Part shown: positions 49,976 to 58,194 of the stretch, in pieces
Layout of the letters: the number at the start of each line of letters is the position of its first letter
Numbering within the stretch: position 1 is the stretch's first letter
Assembly: GCA_051877855.1 (NCBI GenBank)
Contig: JBJEJH010000020.1
Coordinates: 62,001 to 126,000 of the forward strand
DNA length: 64,000 bases
Reading direction: 5' to 3'
Source of the DNA: MGBC120314 sp051877855
Lineage (GTDB): Bacteria > Bacillota > Clostridia > Lachnospirales > Lachnospiraceae
Notes under the pieces: model-generated
The model's database searches: none
What the model was told of the DNA's origin: nothing
What the model saw: the letters and a program-made list of their open reading frames with translations, nothing else
Program-made: the position numbers and the translations under genes

Positions 49976-50455
49976 ATGAAGATTACAATTATTGCAGTGG
50001 GAAAAATTAAAGAAAAGTTCTATCGTGACGCCATTGATGAGTATGCCAAGCGATTGTCACGGTACTGTAAATTGGAACTGGTGGAAGTGGCGGATGAGAA
50101 AACACCGGATAATGCCAGTGAGTTGGAAAATCAGAAGATTCGCCGAAAAGAAGGAGAGCGGATTCTGGCACACGTTCGGGATAATACCTATGTCATAGTC
50201 CTTGCGATTGAAGGGAAAATGCTGGATTCGGTGGAATTGTCGGAAAAAATTCAGAAACTGGGAGTGTCCGGGGTTGGTGACATCACCATGATCATTGGTG
50301 GTTCCCTTGGACTTTCAGAGGAAGTATACGGACGGGCAGATTTTAAGCTTAGTTTTTCGAAAATGACCTTTCCGCACCAATTGATGAGGGTTATTTTGCT
50401 GGAACAGATTTATCGCGCCTATCGCATCGCCGCCAATGAACCTTATCATAAGTGA
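49976..50455 (+). CDS. rlmH: 23S rRNA (pseudouridine1915-N3)-methyltransferase RlmH
   Basis: The 159-residue SPOUT methyltransferase modifies helix 69 of 23S rRNA. KITIIAVGKIKEKFYRDAIDEY opens the protein in shorter form (residues 2-19 KITIIAVGKIKEKFYRDA); the SAM-binding knot shows TMIIGGSLGLSEEV near 104, and the C-terminus FPHQLMRVILLEQIYRA with PYHK is diagnostic. ATG 49976 gives exactly the standard length; two ATGs at 49964 and 49967 would add a non-conserved MMWG. No good ribosome-binding site is visible for either. Confidence 0.95.
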   Translation: MKITIIAVGKIKEKFYRDAIDEYAKRLSRYCKLELVEVADEKTPDNASELENQKIRRKEGERILAHVRDNTYVIVLAIEGKMLDSVELSEKIQKLGVSGVGDITMIIGGSLGLSEEVYGRADFKLSFSKMTFPHQLMRVILLEQIYRAYRIAANEPYHK

Positions 50456-50505
50456 TTCGAAATGCATCGGGATAAAAATATAGGATGAACTGAAGGAAGG
50501 ATTAT

Positions 50506-50796
50506 ATGGATATAAAAGAAAACAAGGAACGAAAGCAGTATGTCAGCTTTCTTAAAGATCAGATGGAAGTAATAGCGCAATCCTTTGAGGAATGTGATCT
50601 GGAAAGCTATAAGGCAAGTATTGAAGCGATTCATTTTCAAAGCAGTCGCATGCAGGTGGAAACGTTGCGGGATTTTACTGCGGGATACCTGAAATTGATT
50701 GAAACCTACGGGTTTGACGGCATTTATGCAAAAATACAAGAACTGGTTGATCGTGTCACGGAGACAATCAATTCCATGGAACCTCTTATCGATTAG
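50506..50796 (+). CDS. Small helical protein of unknown function
   Basis: The 96-residue soluble protein is predicted almost wholly helical (ERKQYVSFLKDQMEVIAQSF, then ESYKASIEAIHFQ) and has no membrane segment, Cys pair or known motif. AAGGA precedes the ATG. It lies 50 bases after rlmH and is closed by its own terminator, whose stem overlaps the final codons. I do not recognise a family; its position suggests co-transcription with rlmH. Confidence 0.7.
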   Translation: MDIKENKERKQYVSFLKDQMEVIAQSFEECDLESYKASIEAIHFQSSRMQVETLRDFTAGYLKLIETYGFDGIYAKIQELVDRVTETINSMEPLID

Positions 50797-50812
50797 GATA
50801 AGAGGTTTTTTT
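50780..50812 (+). terminator. Terminator overlapping the end of the small helical gene
   Basis: AACCTCTTATC (50780-50790) pairs perfectly with GATAAGAGGTT (50797-50807), then TTTTT. The loop GATTAG contains the TAG stop codon (50794-50796), so the left arm is coding. Confidence 0.92.
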
Positions 50813-50874
50813 ATGAATAAATGGGATAAGCCTTTCATATATTGCATTATGAACAAGGGAAGGTGTGACAGGAT

Positions 50875-51813
50875 GTGAGAGAAGATATTATTAGGATTCT
50901 TTCTTCAGAACTTCAAAGCAGGCTGAGGGGAATCGAAGGGGACTTAAATGAGATCCGACTGCGGACCAATCGCCCAATGATGATCATCAAGGGACAGGAT
51001 GAGTATTATATGGCAGGAGGTCATTTGCAAAAAAGTAATGGAACGGTGTTGCCGGAAACAGAAATTGTTGAAAAAGAGATTTATGTTGTTAAAGAACGGG
51101 ATATAAAGGAAACCATGGAATTGATTACCAATTATTCTCTCTACGCCTATGAGGAGGAAGTACGACAGGGATATATTACCGTTATGGGAGGACATCGCGT
51201 GGGAATCTGTGGACGAGCTGTCTATGACAATGGGGTTCTGAAAACCATTCGAAATATCCAATCCATCAACATCCGTGTTGCCCATGAGGTTTTAGGCTGC
51301 GGCAAAGAAATCTTTGAGGAAATATATAAGAAAAATGGTTTTGAAAATACCTTAATTTTTTCGAAACCCGGTGGGGGAAAGACAACCCTGTTACGGGATC
51401 TTGTACGGCTTTTAAGTGACGGAGATTCGGGATTTATTGGAAAGACGGTGGGAGTGGTGGATGAACGTTCGGAAATTGCCGCATGCCATCTTGGAAAACC
51501 ACAGAATAGGGTGGGGTTGCGTACCGATGTGCTGGACTGCTGCAGGAAGGCAGACGGAATGCTGATGCTGGTGCGTTCCATGAGGCCGGAGATTATTGCG
51601 GTGGATGAAATCGGCGGCAGGCAGGATGCAGAAAGTATTCAATATTGCTCCCTTTGTGGATGTAAGATTCTGGCTACAATTCACGGGAATTCATTGGAAG
51701 AATTAAAACGTAAGAAGGGAATGAAGACTCTTCTTGTGCAGGGATGTTTTCGTTATTTAATACAGTGTGACACTTTGGAAGGAAAACATGTATATCAAGT
51801 GTTCAATTTCTAA
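50875..51813 (+). CDS. spoIIIAA: Stage III sporulation protein AA
   Basis: The 312-residue ATPase resembles secretion ATPases; it starts at GTG 50875. Walker A KPGGGKTTLLRDL lies near residue 164, followed by GVVDERSEIA near 193 and the Walker B-like EIIAVDEIGG near 239. In sporulation it powers the SpoIIIA-SpoIIQ channel between mother cell and forespore. It opens a complete AA-AH operon on the plus strand. In Bacillus this operon is driven by sigma-E; I could not define a clear sigma-E promoter in the 60 bases upstream. Confidence 0.96.
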   Translation: MREDIIRILSSELQSRLRGIEGDLNEIRLRTNRPMMIIKGQDEYYMAGGHLQKSNGTVLPETEIVEKEIYVVKERDIKETMELITNYSLYAYEEEVRQGYITVMGGHRVGICGRAVYDNGVLKTIRNIQSINIRVAHEVLGCGKEIFEEIYKKNGFENTLIFSKPGGGKTTLLRDLVRLLSDGDSGFIGKTVGVVDERSEIAACHLGKPQNRVGLRTDVLDCCRKADGMLMLVRSMRPEIIAVDEIGGRQDAESIQYCSLCGCKILATIHGNSLEELKRKKGMKTLLVQGCFRYLIQCDTLEGKHVYQVFNF

Positions 51814-51826
51814 TCGGGGGAGTAAA

Positions 51827-52333
51827 ATGGTAAAGATCATAGGACTGATTTGTGTGTTGTGTGCCTGTACAATGATGGGTTTTCATCTTGCCCAAAGAAT
51901 GAAGATTCGTCTGGAAATGATGATACAGATACGGTTTGTGCTGGAAGAAATATGTTCCAATGCAGTATATGGACATGAACTTTTACCGGAGATTATTCTT
52001 AGTCTGATTCATAAAAACCATGGAATCATAAAGGATTGGCTGGAGATCCTTTCACAACTATTGAGAGAAATGGATTTTGGTCTGGCATGGAAGCAAAGTA
52101 TGAGTGCTTTGAAAGGAAATATTCTGCGGGAAAAAGATATTGAAGTTGTGGAACTTTTTGGAGTACAGATTATGAATCGGGATAGTAAACGGTTACAGGA
52201 AGTTGTACAGGTTTATGTCAATACAATCGAGGAATACATAGGCTTTTGCCGGGAGGAATATGCGTCAAAAGCAAGATTATACCAAAGCCTTGGAATATTG
52301 GGTGGTGTATTTATTGTAATCATAATTATTTAA
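51827..52333 (+). CDS. spoIIIAB: Stage III sporulation protein AB
   Basis: The 168-residue protein resembles type II secretion subunit F: one N-terminal hydrophobic segment (IIGLICVLCACTMMGFHLA, 4-22), a helical domain (RMKIRLEMMIQIRFVLEEI), and a C-terminal hydrophobic stretch (LGGVFIVIIII). GGGGAG before ATG 51827 settles the start, although the frame is open back into spoIIIAA. Thirteen bases separate it from spoIIIAA. Confidence 0.93.
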   Translation: MVKIIGLICVLCACTMMGFHLAQRMKIRLEMMIQIRFVLEEICSNAVYGHELLPEIILSLIHKNHGIIKDWLEILSQLLREMDFGLAWKQSMSALKGNILREKDIEVVELFGVQIMNRDSKRLQEVVQVYVNTIEEYIGFCREEYASKARLYQSLGILGGVFIVIIII

Positions 52334-52349
52334 GTGATATGAGGATGAT

Positions 52350-52544
52350 ATGGACGTTAATTTGATTTTTAGGATAGCTGCCGTAGGTATTTTGGTTTCG
52401 GTAATCAGCCAGATATTAAAGCATAGCGGACGGGAAGAACATGCATTTTTAACAAGTCTTGCAGGATTAATACTGGTATTGTTCTGGATTGTTCCCTATA
52501 TTTATGAATTATTTGAAACAATCAAAAAATTATTTTCTTTATAG
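52350..52544 (+). CDS. spoIIIAC: Stage III sporulation protein AC
   Basis: The 64-residue protein has two membrane segments: IFRIAAVGILVSVISQIL at 6-23 and LAGLILVLFWIVPYIYELF at 38-56. Size and order (after AB, before AD) identify it. It is an inner-membrane part of the SpoIIIA channel complex. Confidence 0.93.
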   Translation: MDVNLIFRIAAVGILVSVISQILKHSGREEHAFLTSLAGLILVLFWIVPYIYELFETIKKLFSL

Positions 52545-52552
52545 AGGTGACT

Positions 52553-52945
52553 ATGATTACGATTCGTGTGGCTGTGATCGGGATCGTGGGAGTGATCTTT
52601 GCCCATTATTTTAAAAATGTAAAAAGTGAATACGGAGCCTTACTTGGTCTATTTGTTTCGATGCTGATTTTTTACTATATCATCAATAAATTGTGGGATT
52701 TTCTTGATGTTATAGCGAAGGCGGAACAATTCTTTCCCGGATACTACGGTCTTTTTGGAATCCTATTAAAAATGCTTGGCATCAGTTATGTCTGTGAACT
52801 GTCTTCCGGAATCTGTAAAGATGCGGGATATCAGTCCGTAGCAACACAGATTGTTATTTTTGGGAAGATTTCCATTATGATTGTGGGTTCATCCATCTTA
52901 TTTTCTCTGATGGAATTGATTGAAAGTTATTTGAGGGTATCATAA
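52553..52945 (+). CDS. spoIIIAD: Stage III sporulation protein AD
   Basis: The 130-residue protein has four hydrophobic segments, beginning ITIRVAVIGIVGVIFAHYF and LLGLFVSMLIFYYIINKLW. The ATG at 52553 has AGAGGTGA just upstream; a GTG at 52547 is inside that site and is less likely. It lies 8 bases after spoIIIAC. It is a membrane component of the sporulation channel. Confidence 0.93.
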   Translation: MITIRVAVIGIVGVIFAHYFKNVKSEYGALLGLFVSMLIFYYIINKLWDFLDVIAKAEQFFPGYYGLFGILLKMLGISYVCELSSGICKDAGYQSVATQIVIFGKISIMIVGSSILFSLMELIESYLRVS

Positions 52946-52946
52946 T

Positions 52947-54065
52947 ATGTTGCGGAATAAATGTTTTGGACGGATTCTGTTGTTTTTTTTCGGGATTCTT
53001 TGTACAGGGATGATAAGTAGTGTCAATGTTTTTGGGGCGTCACTGGAAGATTATGATCTGGAATCCTTAGATTCCTATGTAGAAGAGTCCTTATATTCCT
53101 ATGATTTTAAATCTCTGACGCAGGAGTTAATGTCCGGGGAACTGGAAGGGAATGGGATTATTCAGAAATGTATCCATTACTTTGTACAGGAAATACAGGG
53201 AAGTGTTAAAAATATATCTCTGGTTCTTGGAGCCATACTTCTTGGGGCTGTGTTTAAAAATATGACAGAAATTCTGAATCATACCTCCGTCATTAAATCC
53301 GGAGCTTTGATTACCTATCTGGCGGTGATGACACTTCTTTTTACTATGTTTGAGCATGGATTTAATGAAGTGGTAAGGACGATGGAGCAGGTTAAAGAAT
53401 TCTTATATGCACTAATCCCTGTTTTCTTCTGTGGCGTTTCATTTACCAGGGGGAGCTTTAGCGGAACGCTGTTATATCAATGGACAGGCCTTTGTATCAG
53501 TGTTATGCAGGCGGCCATGGTGTACATATTACTTCCCTTGGTAAATTATTATGTGATTCTTGCCATGGTTAACGGAGCCATGGAGGAGGGCCGATTTGAA
53601 ACCTTGTGCCGGTGGATCAAGAAGTTGATTCAGTATTCAAACCGTACAATGATGGGTGTTATTCTGGGAATGACTTCCATCAAGAGTATGACCATTCCAC
53701 TGGTGGATACCGCAAAGAATACCATGATCAAGAAATCACTGTCCATGGTGCCCGGAATCGGAAATGGTGTGGAAAGCGTGGCGGAGACCATTGCAGGAAC
53801 CGGGAATCTGATAAAAAATTCCATCGGTGCGGCGGGACTTTTGGTGGTGGTTTTTATTATGCTCTATCCTGCCATTCGTCTTGTGGTCATGAATCTGGTC
53901 TTTCATTTTCTTGGCGCAGTGGCGGAACCGGTGGCACAGAAGAATATCATCCGCGGAATTATGGCTATGAGCGAGGGACTTGGATTATTACAGTATCTTA
54001 TGATTACCGCAGGGATGGTTCTGATGATTTCCATTGGAATCATTTGTATCGTTACGGGGGTGTAA
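52947..54065 (+). CDS. spoIIIAE: Stage III sporulation protein AE
   Basis: The 372-residue polytopic protein has a signal-like N-terminus (ILLFFFGILCTGMISSVNVFGA, cleavage likely after VFGA near 30; segment shown in parts), an outer acidic region (32-80), and six to seven hydrophobic segments. SGALITYLAVMTLLF near 116 and the Gly-rich segment KKSLSMVPGIGNGVESVAET near 265 are typical. It begins one base after spoIIIAD stops. It is the main membrane subunit of the channel. Confidence 0.94.
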   Translation: MLRNKCFGRILLFFFGILCTGMISSVNVFGASLEDYDLESLDSYVEESLYSYDFKSLTQELMSGELEGNGIIQKCIHYFVQEIQGSVKNISLVLGAILLGAVFKNMTEILNHTSVIKSGALITYLAVMTLLFTMFEHGFNEVVRTMEQVKEFLYALIPVFFCGVSFTRGSFSGTLLYQWTGLCISVMQAAMVYILLPLVNYYVILAMVNGAMEEGRFETLCRWIKKLIQYSNRTMMGVILGMTSIKSMTIPLVDTAKNTMIKKSLSMVPGIGNGVESVAETIAGTGNLIKNSIGAAGLLVVVFIMLYPAIRLVVMNLVFHFLGAVAEPVAQKNIIRGIMAMSEGLGLLQYLMITAGMVLMISIGIICIVTGV

Positions 54066-54067
54066 AT

Positions 54068-54637
54068 GTGGAGGGAATCCTTGATACCATCCGGCAGATG
54101 GTGATGTTTTGTCTGGTGAACTTTGTTGTCCTGGAATTGGCGCCCAAGGAGGAATACAAGAAATATCTAAATACTTTTGCCGGCATGATACTGATTTTGA
54201 TTGCCATAAACCCTTTCAGTGACATTTTGAATTTTAAAAATGATTATGAAGAGAAATTAAGCCGATTCCTGTTAAAAAATGAAATTAATAATGATGTCCT
54301 GTATTTTGGTGAGTACGATGAATTGCGGGCCGATGCCATTGTGGGGAAATATCAGGGGAAAATAGAAGACACCATACGTCAAATTGTGGAAGAAGAACAA
54401 TTTGTGGCAGAATCCGTAAAGGTGGACCTGAACACGGATGTGCAAAGCGATCAATTTCTTGAGGTGGAGTCGGTGAATCTGTGCATTGCGCGTAAGTATG
54501 AGCAAAATGAGATTAAGATTAAAGAAATATTACTAAATTCCACCGATACGGGGGAGAGTATACAGGAAATAAATATAAAAAATAAAATTTCACAATTCTA
54601 TAATGTGGAAATGAGTAATATAAATATTAGTAAATAA
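54068..54637 (+). CDS. spoIIIAF: Stage III sporulation protein AF
   Basis: The 189-residue protein has two membrane segments (MVMFCLVNFVVLELA, and YLNTFAGMILILIAINPF) and a soluble ring-forming C-terminal domain similar to type II/III secretion ring modules. I place the start at GTG 54068, two bases after spoIIIAE, with GGGGGTG just upstream. The frame is open far upstream, into spoIIIAE, but that part reads as a low-complexity shadow and is not coding. Confidence 0.9.
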   Translation: MEGILDTIRQMVMFCLVNFVVLELAPKEEYKKYLNTFAGMILILIAINPFSDILNFKNDYEEKLSRFLLKNEINNDVLYFGEYDELRADAIVGKYQGKIEDTIRQIVEEEQFVAESVKVDLNTDVQSDQFLEVESVNLCIARKYEQNEIKIKEILLNSTDTGESIQEINIKNKISQFYNVEMSNINISK

Positions 54638-54646
54638 GGTGTTGCA

Positions 54647-55177
54647 ATGTTAAAAGAGTATTTTGCAAAAATAAAAGAACTGGGGATTGGTAAACTACTG
54701 ATTATTTTATGTGCAGGAATTTTTCTGGTGCTTTCCGGCACGGGAGGTTCCTCCAAAGAGGCACCGGGAGAGAAAAAGGTTCAGGAAGCGGAGATTGTTG
54801 ATTATTGTGCAGGAGAGGAGCAGGGATCCATCGGGGAAATTCTGTCGCAGATTCAGGGAGTGGAGCAGGCGAAGGTTTTGATTACCTATGAGGATCAGGG
54901 TGAGGAAATTCTTGTAAGCGGGAAGAGTCAGGAAATCAGCAGCCTTTCGGAAACAGATTATCAGGGTGGAACGCGTACGGAAAGTTCTCAAAGCATACAG
55001 GAAGAATATGTCTTTGAAGGGGAAACACCTTATGTTATTAAAAGAAAGGCACCCACCATTCGCGGTGTTTTGGTGGTATACCGTGGAAACAGTGACTGTG
55101 TGAAGGATATTACAGAAGCAACGAAGGTACTGACAGGTGTTGATTATAATCGAATTAAAGTGTTGACCATGAATTAG
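54647..55177 (+). CDS. spoIIIAG: Stage III sporulation protein AG
   Basis: The 176-residue protein has one N-terminal membrane segment (LGIGKLLIILCAGIFLVLSG, 11-30) and a ring-building domain with EQAKVLITYEDQGEEILV near 73 and RGVLVVYRGNSDCVKDITEA near 138. In Bacillus SpoIIIAG forms a large ring across the intermembrane space. Nine bases separate it from spoIIIAF. Confidence 0.93.
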   Translation: MLKEYFAKIKELGIGKLLIILCAGIFLVLSGTGGSSKEAPGEKKVQEAEIVDYCAGEEQGSIGEILSQIQGVEQAKVLITYEDQGEEILVSGKSQEISSLSETDYQGGTRTESSQSIQEEYVFEGETPYVIKRKAPTIRGVLVVYRGNSDCVKDITEATKVLTGVDYNRIKVLTMN

Positions 55178-55185
55178 GAGGAACT

Positions 55186-55785
55186 ATGAAACGAATTTTT
55201 AAAAGAAATCAAATTGTTATTACTTTTCTGGCAGTTATGATTGCAGTGGCAGGGTATATTAATTACATAAGTTCTATTGATAAGGAAAGCGCTAAGGCGA
55301 ATGCGGATGTGGAAAAAGCAGATGAGTATGTGGACATTTACAGTAATGACAATGATATTGATGAAATCAGTCTGATGGAGCCGGGAACCGCCGTTATGAC
55401 TTCCACGGATATAGGAACATCCGCGATGATCTCTGAAGTAAAATTAAATCGTGAACAGCTGCGTGCAGCCAATAAGGAGACATTGTATCAGATCATTGAT
55501 AATCAGAATCTGGATGAAGCAGCCAAACAGTCCGCCATCAATGAGATGATCCATATGACGGAAGTATCGGAGAAGGAAATGGCTGCAGAATTGCTGCTTG
55601 AAGCAAAGGGCTTCGGTGAATGTATTGTTACCATTGTGGACGGAAGTGTGGATGTGGTGGTGAACACTGCTGAATTAGATGATGTTTCCCGTGCCCAGAT
55701 TGAGGATATTGTAAAGCGTAAAACCGATGTGAGTGCGGATCAGATTGTCATCTCACCGATTGCTGCAGTAAAGACTGCGGAATGA
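55186..55785 (+). CDS. spoIIIAH: Stage III sporulation protein AH
   Basis: The 199-residue protein has one N-terminal membrane segment (IVITFLAVMIAVAGYINYI, 8-26), an acidic linker, and a C-terminal ring domain (ELLLEAKGFGECIVTIVDGS near 137, VDVVVNTAELDDVSRAQIED near 157). It binds SpoIIQ of the forespore in Bacillus; SpoIIQ is not in this window. It closes the eight-gene operon. AGGAGGA ribosome-binding site. Confidence 0.94.
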   Translation: MKRIFKRNQIVITFLAVMIAVAGYINYISSIDKESAKANADVEKADEYVDIYSNDNDIDEISLMEPGTAVMTSTDIGTSAMISEVKLNREQLRAANKETLYQIIDNQNLDEAAKQSAINEMIHMTEVSEKEMAAELLLEAKGFGECIVTIVDGSVDVVVNTAELDDVSRAQIEDIVKRKTDVSADQIVISPIAAVKTAE

Positions 55786-55899
55786 ATGCGGAATGAAAAT
55801 GTTTTCTTTTGACACTCCATGGATTGTTTGATATAATGTTTTCAGAGGTATGGTTTGCGTTTTTTTGCATATCATAATATACAGGTTGGAGGTAGTGTC

Positions 55900-56289
55900 A
55901 TGGCAAAGGAGAATAAGAGCAAAACAAGCTATGTGATTAACGATACAACAGGAATTGGTGATATTAAGGTCTCTGCAGAAGTGGTGATGGCAATTGCCGC
56001 TGTTTCGGCACTGGAGGTTAAGGGTGTTCATGCAATGCAGGGGTCTGCAGCAAATGAGATCGTTACAATGTTAGGGTTTCAGAATCTTTCCCGTGGAGTA
56101 CGTATTGATATTACGGATCATACGGTTAAGGTTACATTGGCAGTGATATTGGATTATGGATATAGCATTCCGAAGATTTCCGCACAGGTTCAGGAGAAGG
56201 TTAAGTCTTCTATCGAGACGATGATGGGTCTTGAGGTTGTCAGTGTCAATGTGAGAATTGCAGGAGTGAATCTCGACAAAGCCAACTAA
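55900..56289 (+). CDS. Asp23/Gls24 family envelope stress response protein
   Basis: The 129-residue protein has the family signature IKVSAEVVMAIAAVSALEVKGVHAM in shorter form near residue 20 (EVVMAIAAVSALEVKGVH) and VKVTLAVILDYGYSIPKI near 75. Members bind near the membrane and are induced by wall or alkaline stress. GGAGG before ATG 55900 sets the start; an in-frame ATG at 55855 has no such site. It sits between spoIIIAH and nusB, the usual place for this family in Clostridia. Confidence 0.93.
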   Translation: MAKENKSKTSYVINDTTGIGDIKVSAEVVMAIAAVSALEVKGVHAMQGSAANEIVTMLGFQNLSRGVRIDITDHTVKVTLAVILDYGYSIPKISAQVQEKVKSSIETMMGLEVVSVNVRIAGVNLDKAN

Positions 56290-56301
56290 ATTTGATATAA
56301 T

Positions 56302-56334
56302 AAAAGATGTCTTTTTCGAAAGGCATCTTTTTTT
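56302..56334 (+). terminator. Terminator after the Asp23-family gene
   Basis: AAAGATGTCTTT (56303-56314) pairs with AAAGGCATCTTT (56319-56330) around TTCG, followed by TTTT. Only 30 bases before nusB, so some transcripts end here. Confidence 0.88.
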
Positions 56335-56362
56335 ACTTATATGGTAAGATATGGAGGATTGT

Positions 56363-56758
56363 ATGACAAGAAGTAAACAGAGGGAACATGCTTTTTTAAT
56401 GTTGTTCCGCACGGAATTTCATGAAAGTGATGCGCTTAAGGAACAGGATGAATTATATATCAATGAGCTTTCGGAAATTAAGGATGAGGAAAGAGCATAT
56501 ATAGAGGATAAGGTTCAGAAGACCCGTGAAAAGATTCGGTCGATTGATGATGCGATTTCCCAAAAGGCTCAGGGCTGGAGTATTGATCGAATCGGTAAAG
56601 TGGAATTGACCATTCTTCGTCTGGCAATTTATGAGATTCAGTATGATGAGTCCATTCCTACGCCGGTGGCTATCAATGAGGCTGTTGAACTTGCTAAGAA
56701 ATTCGGCGGGGATGATTCTTCCTCCTTTATCAATGGAGTTTTGAAGAAGTTTGCGTAA
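56363..56758 (+). CDS. nusB: Transcription antitermination factor NusB
   Basis: The 131-residue all-helical RNA-binding protein joins the rRNA antitermination complex. SKQREHAFLMLFRTEFH at the N-terminus and the C-terminal SIPTPVAINEAVELAKKFGG with SSFINGVLKKFA are diagnostic. The sequence ATGGAGG at 56351 provides the ribosome-binding site for ATG 56363 rather than the start itself. It begins the nusB-xseA-xseB-ispA-dxs-tlyA-nadK-argR-recN block. Confidence 0.96.
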   Translation: MTRSKQREHAFLMLFRTEFHESDALKEQDELYINELSEIKDEERAYIEDKVQKTREKIRSIDDAISQKAQGWSIDRIGKVELTILRLAIYEIQYDESIPTPVAINEAVELAKKFGGDDSSSFINGVLKKFA

Positions 56759-56780
56759 ATAAAAGAGTAGGTAATTTGTT

Positions 56781-58010
56781 ATGGGTTCAGTTCATACCGT
56801 TACGCAGGTGACAAGATATATCAAGGGATTGATCACGCAGGATTTTGTGCTGAGAAAGGTTTCTGTAAAAGGTGAGATTTCAAACTGCAAGTATCATTCC
56901 TCCGGTCATATTTATTTTACGTTAAAAGATGAAAATAGCGCAATTTTTGGTGCAATGTTTGCAAATTACCGTTCCACAGGGCTTAAGTTCCAGTTAAAGG
57001 ATGGAATGAAGGTTGTGGTTACGGGAAAGATTGATCTCTATGAACGTGACGGAAGATACCAGATTATTGCAGAAAAAATTGAACAGGAAGGTATGGGAGA
57101 ACTTTATCTTCGTTTCCTGCAGTTAAAAGAAGAACTGGAGGAAATGGGAATGTTTGCCATGGAGTATAAGAAACCCATTCCAAGATATGCACGCCGTATC
57201 GGTGTGGTTACATCTCCGACAGGAGCTGCGATTCAGGATATTCGTAATGTATCGGCGAGACGTAATCCCTATGTGCAGATCTATCTGTATCCTGCTCTGG
57301 TTCAGGGGGATATGGCTGCGTCCACCATCGTTTCAGGAATTCAGTGTCTGGATCGCATGAATCTGGATGTGATTCTTGTCTGCCGCGGAGGCGGTTCGAT
57401 TGAGGATTTGTGGGCATTTAATGAGGAATCGGTAGCGCGGGCAATTTTTGAGTGTAATACGCCAATTATCTCTGGGGTTGGACACGAGATCGATTTTACG
57501 ATTGCAGATTTTGTGGCGGATCATCGGGCACCAACACCTTCAGCGGCGGCTGAGTTGGCGGTGTTTGATTATGAAGTATGGGAACAGACACTGAAGAATT
57601 ATGAGATGTCCATTCAGCGGTTGATGGATAATAAGATGTCCTTTTGCCGGGAACGATTGACATCCTATATCAATTTGTTCAAGTATTTGAATCCTGTAGA
57701 AACCTACCATGAACAGTGCAGGAAGGTTTTGGATTATGAGAAGCTTCTGAATCAGTCGATGAAGAAAGTGATTGAGAGAAAGCGTCATGAATTGGCTATT
57801 CGGTCGGAACGTCTGAACGGAGAATCGCCGCTTCGAAGAATTTCTGCGGGATATGCCTATGTTTCGGATGAACATGGGAATACTATAAAGAGTGTAGAAC
57901 AGATTCATCCGGAGGATGTTGTAACGCTTGCAGTGGCGGATGGCCGGGCAAAGGCTAAGATCATCGAGATAGAGAGGGTCAGAGATTATGGCAAAGCAGG
58001 AGACAATTGA
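56781..58010 (+). CDS. xseA: Exodeoxyribonuclease VII large subunit
   Basis: The 409-residue subunit has an N-terminal OB fold (1-105, VSVKGEISNCKYHSSGHIYF) and a catalytic region with VVTSPTGAAIQDIRNVSARR near 139, ICRGGGSIEDLWAFNEE-type motif near 201 (VCRGGGSIEDLWAFNEE), and GVGHEIDFTIADFVADHRAPTP in parts near 235. With XseB it degrades single-stranded DNA. The end overlaps xseB by 23 bases. Confidence 0.96.
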   Translation: MGSVHTVTQVTRYIKGLITQDFVLRKVSVKGEISNCKYHSSGHIYFTLKDENSAIFGAMFANYRSTGLKFQLKDGMKVVVTGKIDLYERDGRYQIIAEKIEQEGMGELYLRFLQLKEELEEMGMFAMEYKKPIPRYARRIGVVTSPTGAAIQDIRNVSARRNPYVQIYLYPALVQGDMAASTIVSGIQCLDRMNLDVILVCRGGGSIEDLWAFNEESVARAIFECNTPIISGVGHEIDFTIADFVADHRAPTPSAAAELAVFDYEVWEQTLKNYEMSIQRLMDNKMSFCRERLTSYINLFKYLNPVETYHEQCRKVLDYEKLLNQSMKKVIERKRHELAIRSERLNGESPLRRISAGYAYVSDEHGNTIKSVEQIHPEDVVTLAVADGRAKAKIIEIERVRDYGKAGDN

Positions 58011-58194
58011 AGAGGCATTTGAGAAAATGGATCAGATTATTGAACAGTTGGGTAAGGGGGATCTATCCTTGGAGGAATCCTTTAAGTTATACAATGATGG
58101 AATCAATTTGGTAAAAAAATGTAATACACAACTGGACAAGGTTGAAAAGAAAATAATTCAGTTAAACAAAGAGGGACAGGATGATGAAATTTGA
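57988..58194 (+). CDS. xseB: Exodeoxyribonuclease VII small subunit
   Basis: The 68-residue helical protein contains the family core ETIEEAFEKMDQIIEQL and LEEFKLYNDGI-like segment (LEESFKLYNDGINLVKKC). It binds the XseA helical arm in several copies. It overlaps both neighbours (xseA by 23 bases, ispA by 14), a sign of translational coupling. Confidence 0.95.
   Translation: MAKQETIEEAFEKMDQIIEQLGKGDLSLEESFKLYNDGINLVKKCNTQLDKVEKKIIQLNKEGQDDEI

Noticed and set aside
50813..50874. Possible sigma-E promoter before spoIIIAA
   Set aside because: CATATA-like bits occur, but no pair of boxes has the right spacing, so I do not call it.
53606..54067. Long open frame upstream of and in frame with spoIIIAF
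   Set aside because: It lies inside spoIIIAE in another frame, reads as Gly/His/Arg-rich nonsense, and SpoIIIAF homologues start near 54068.
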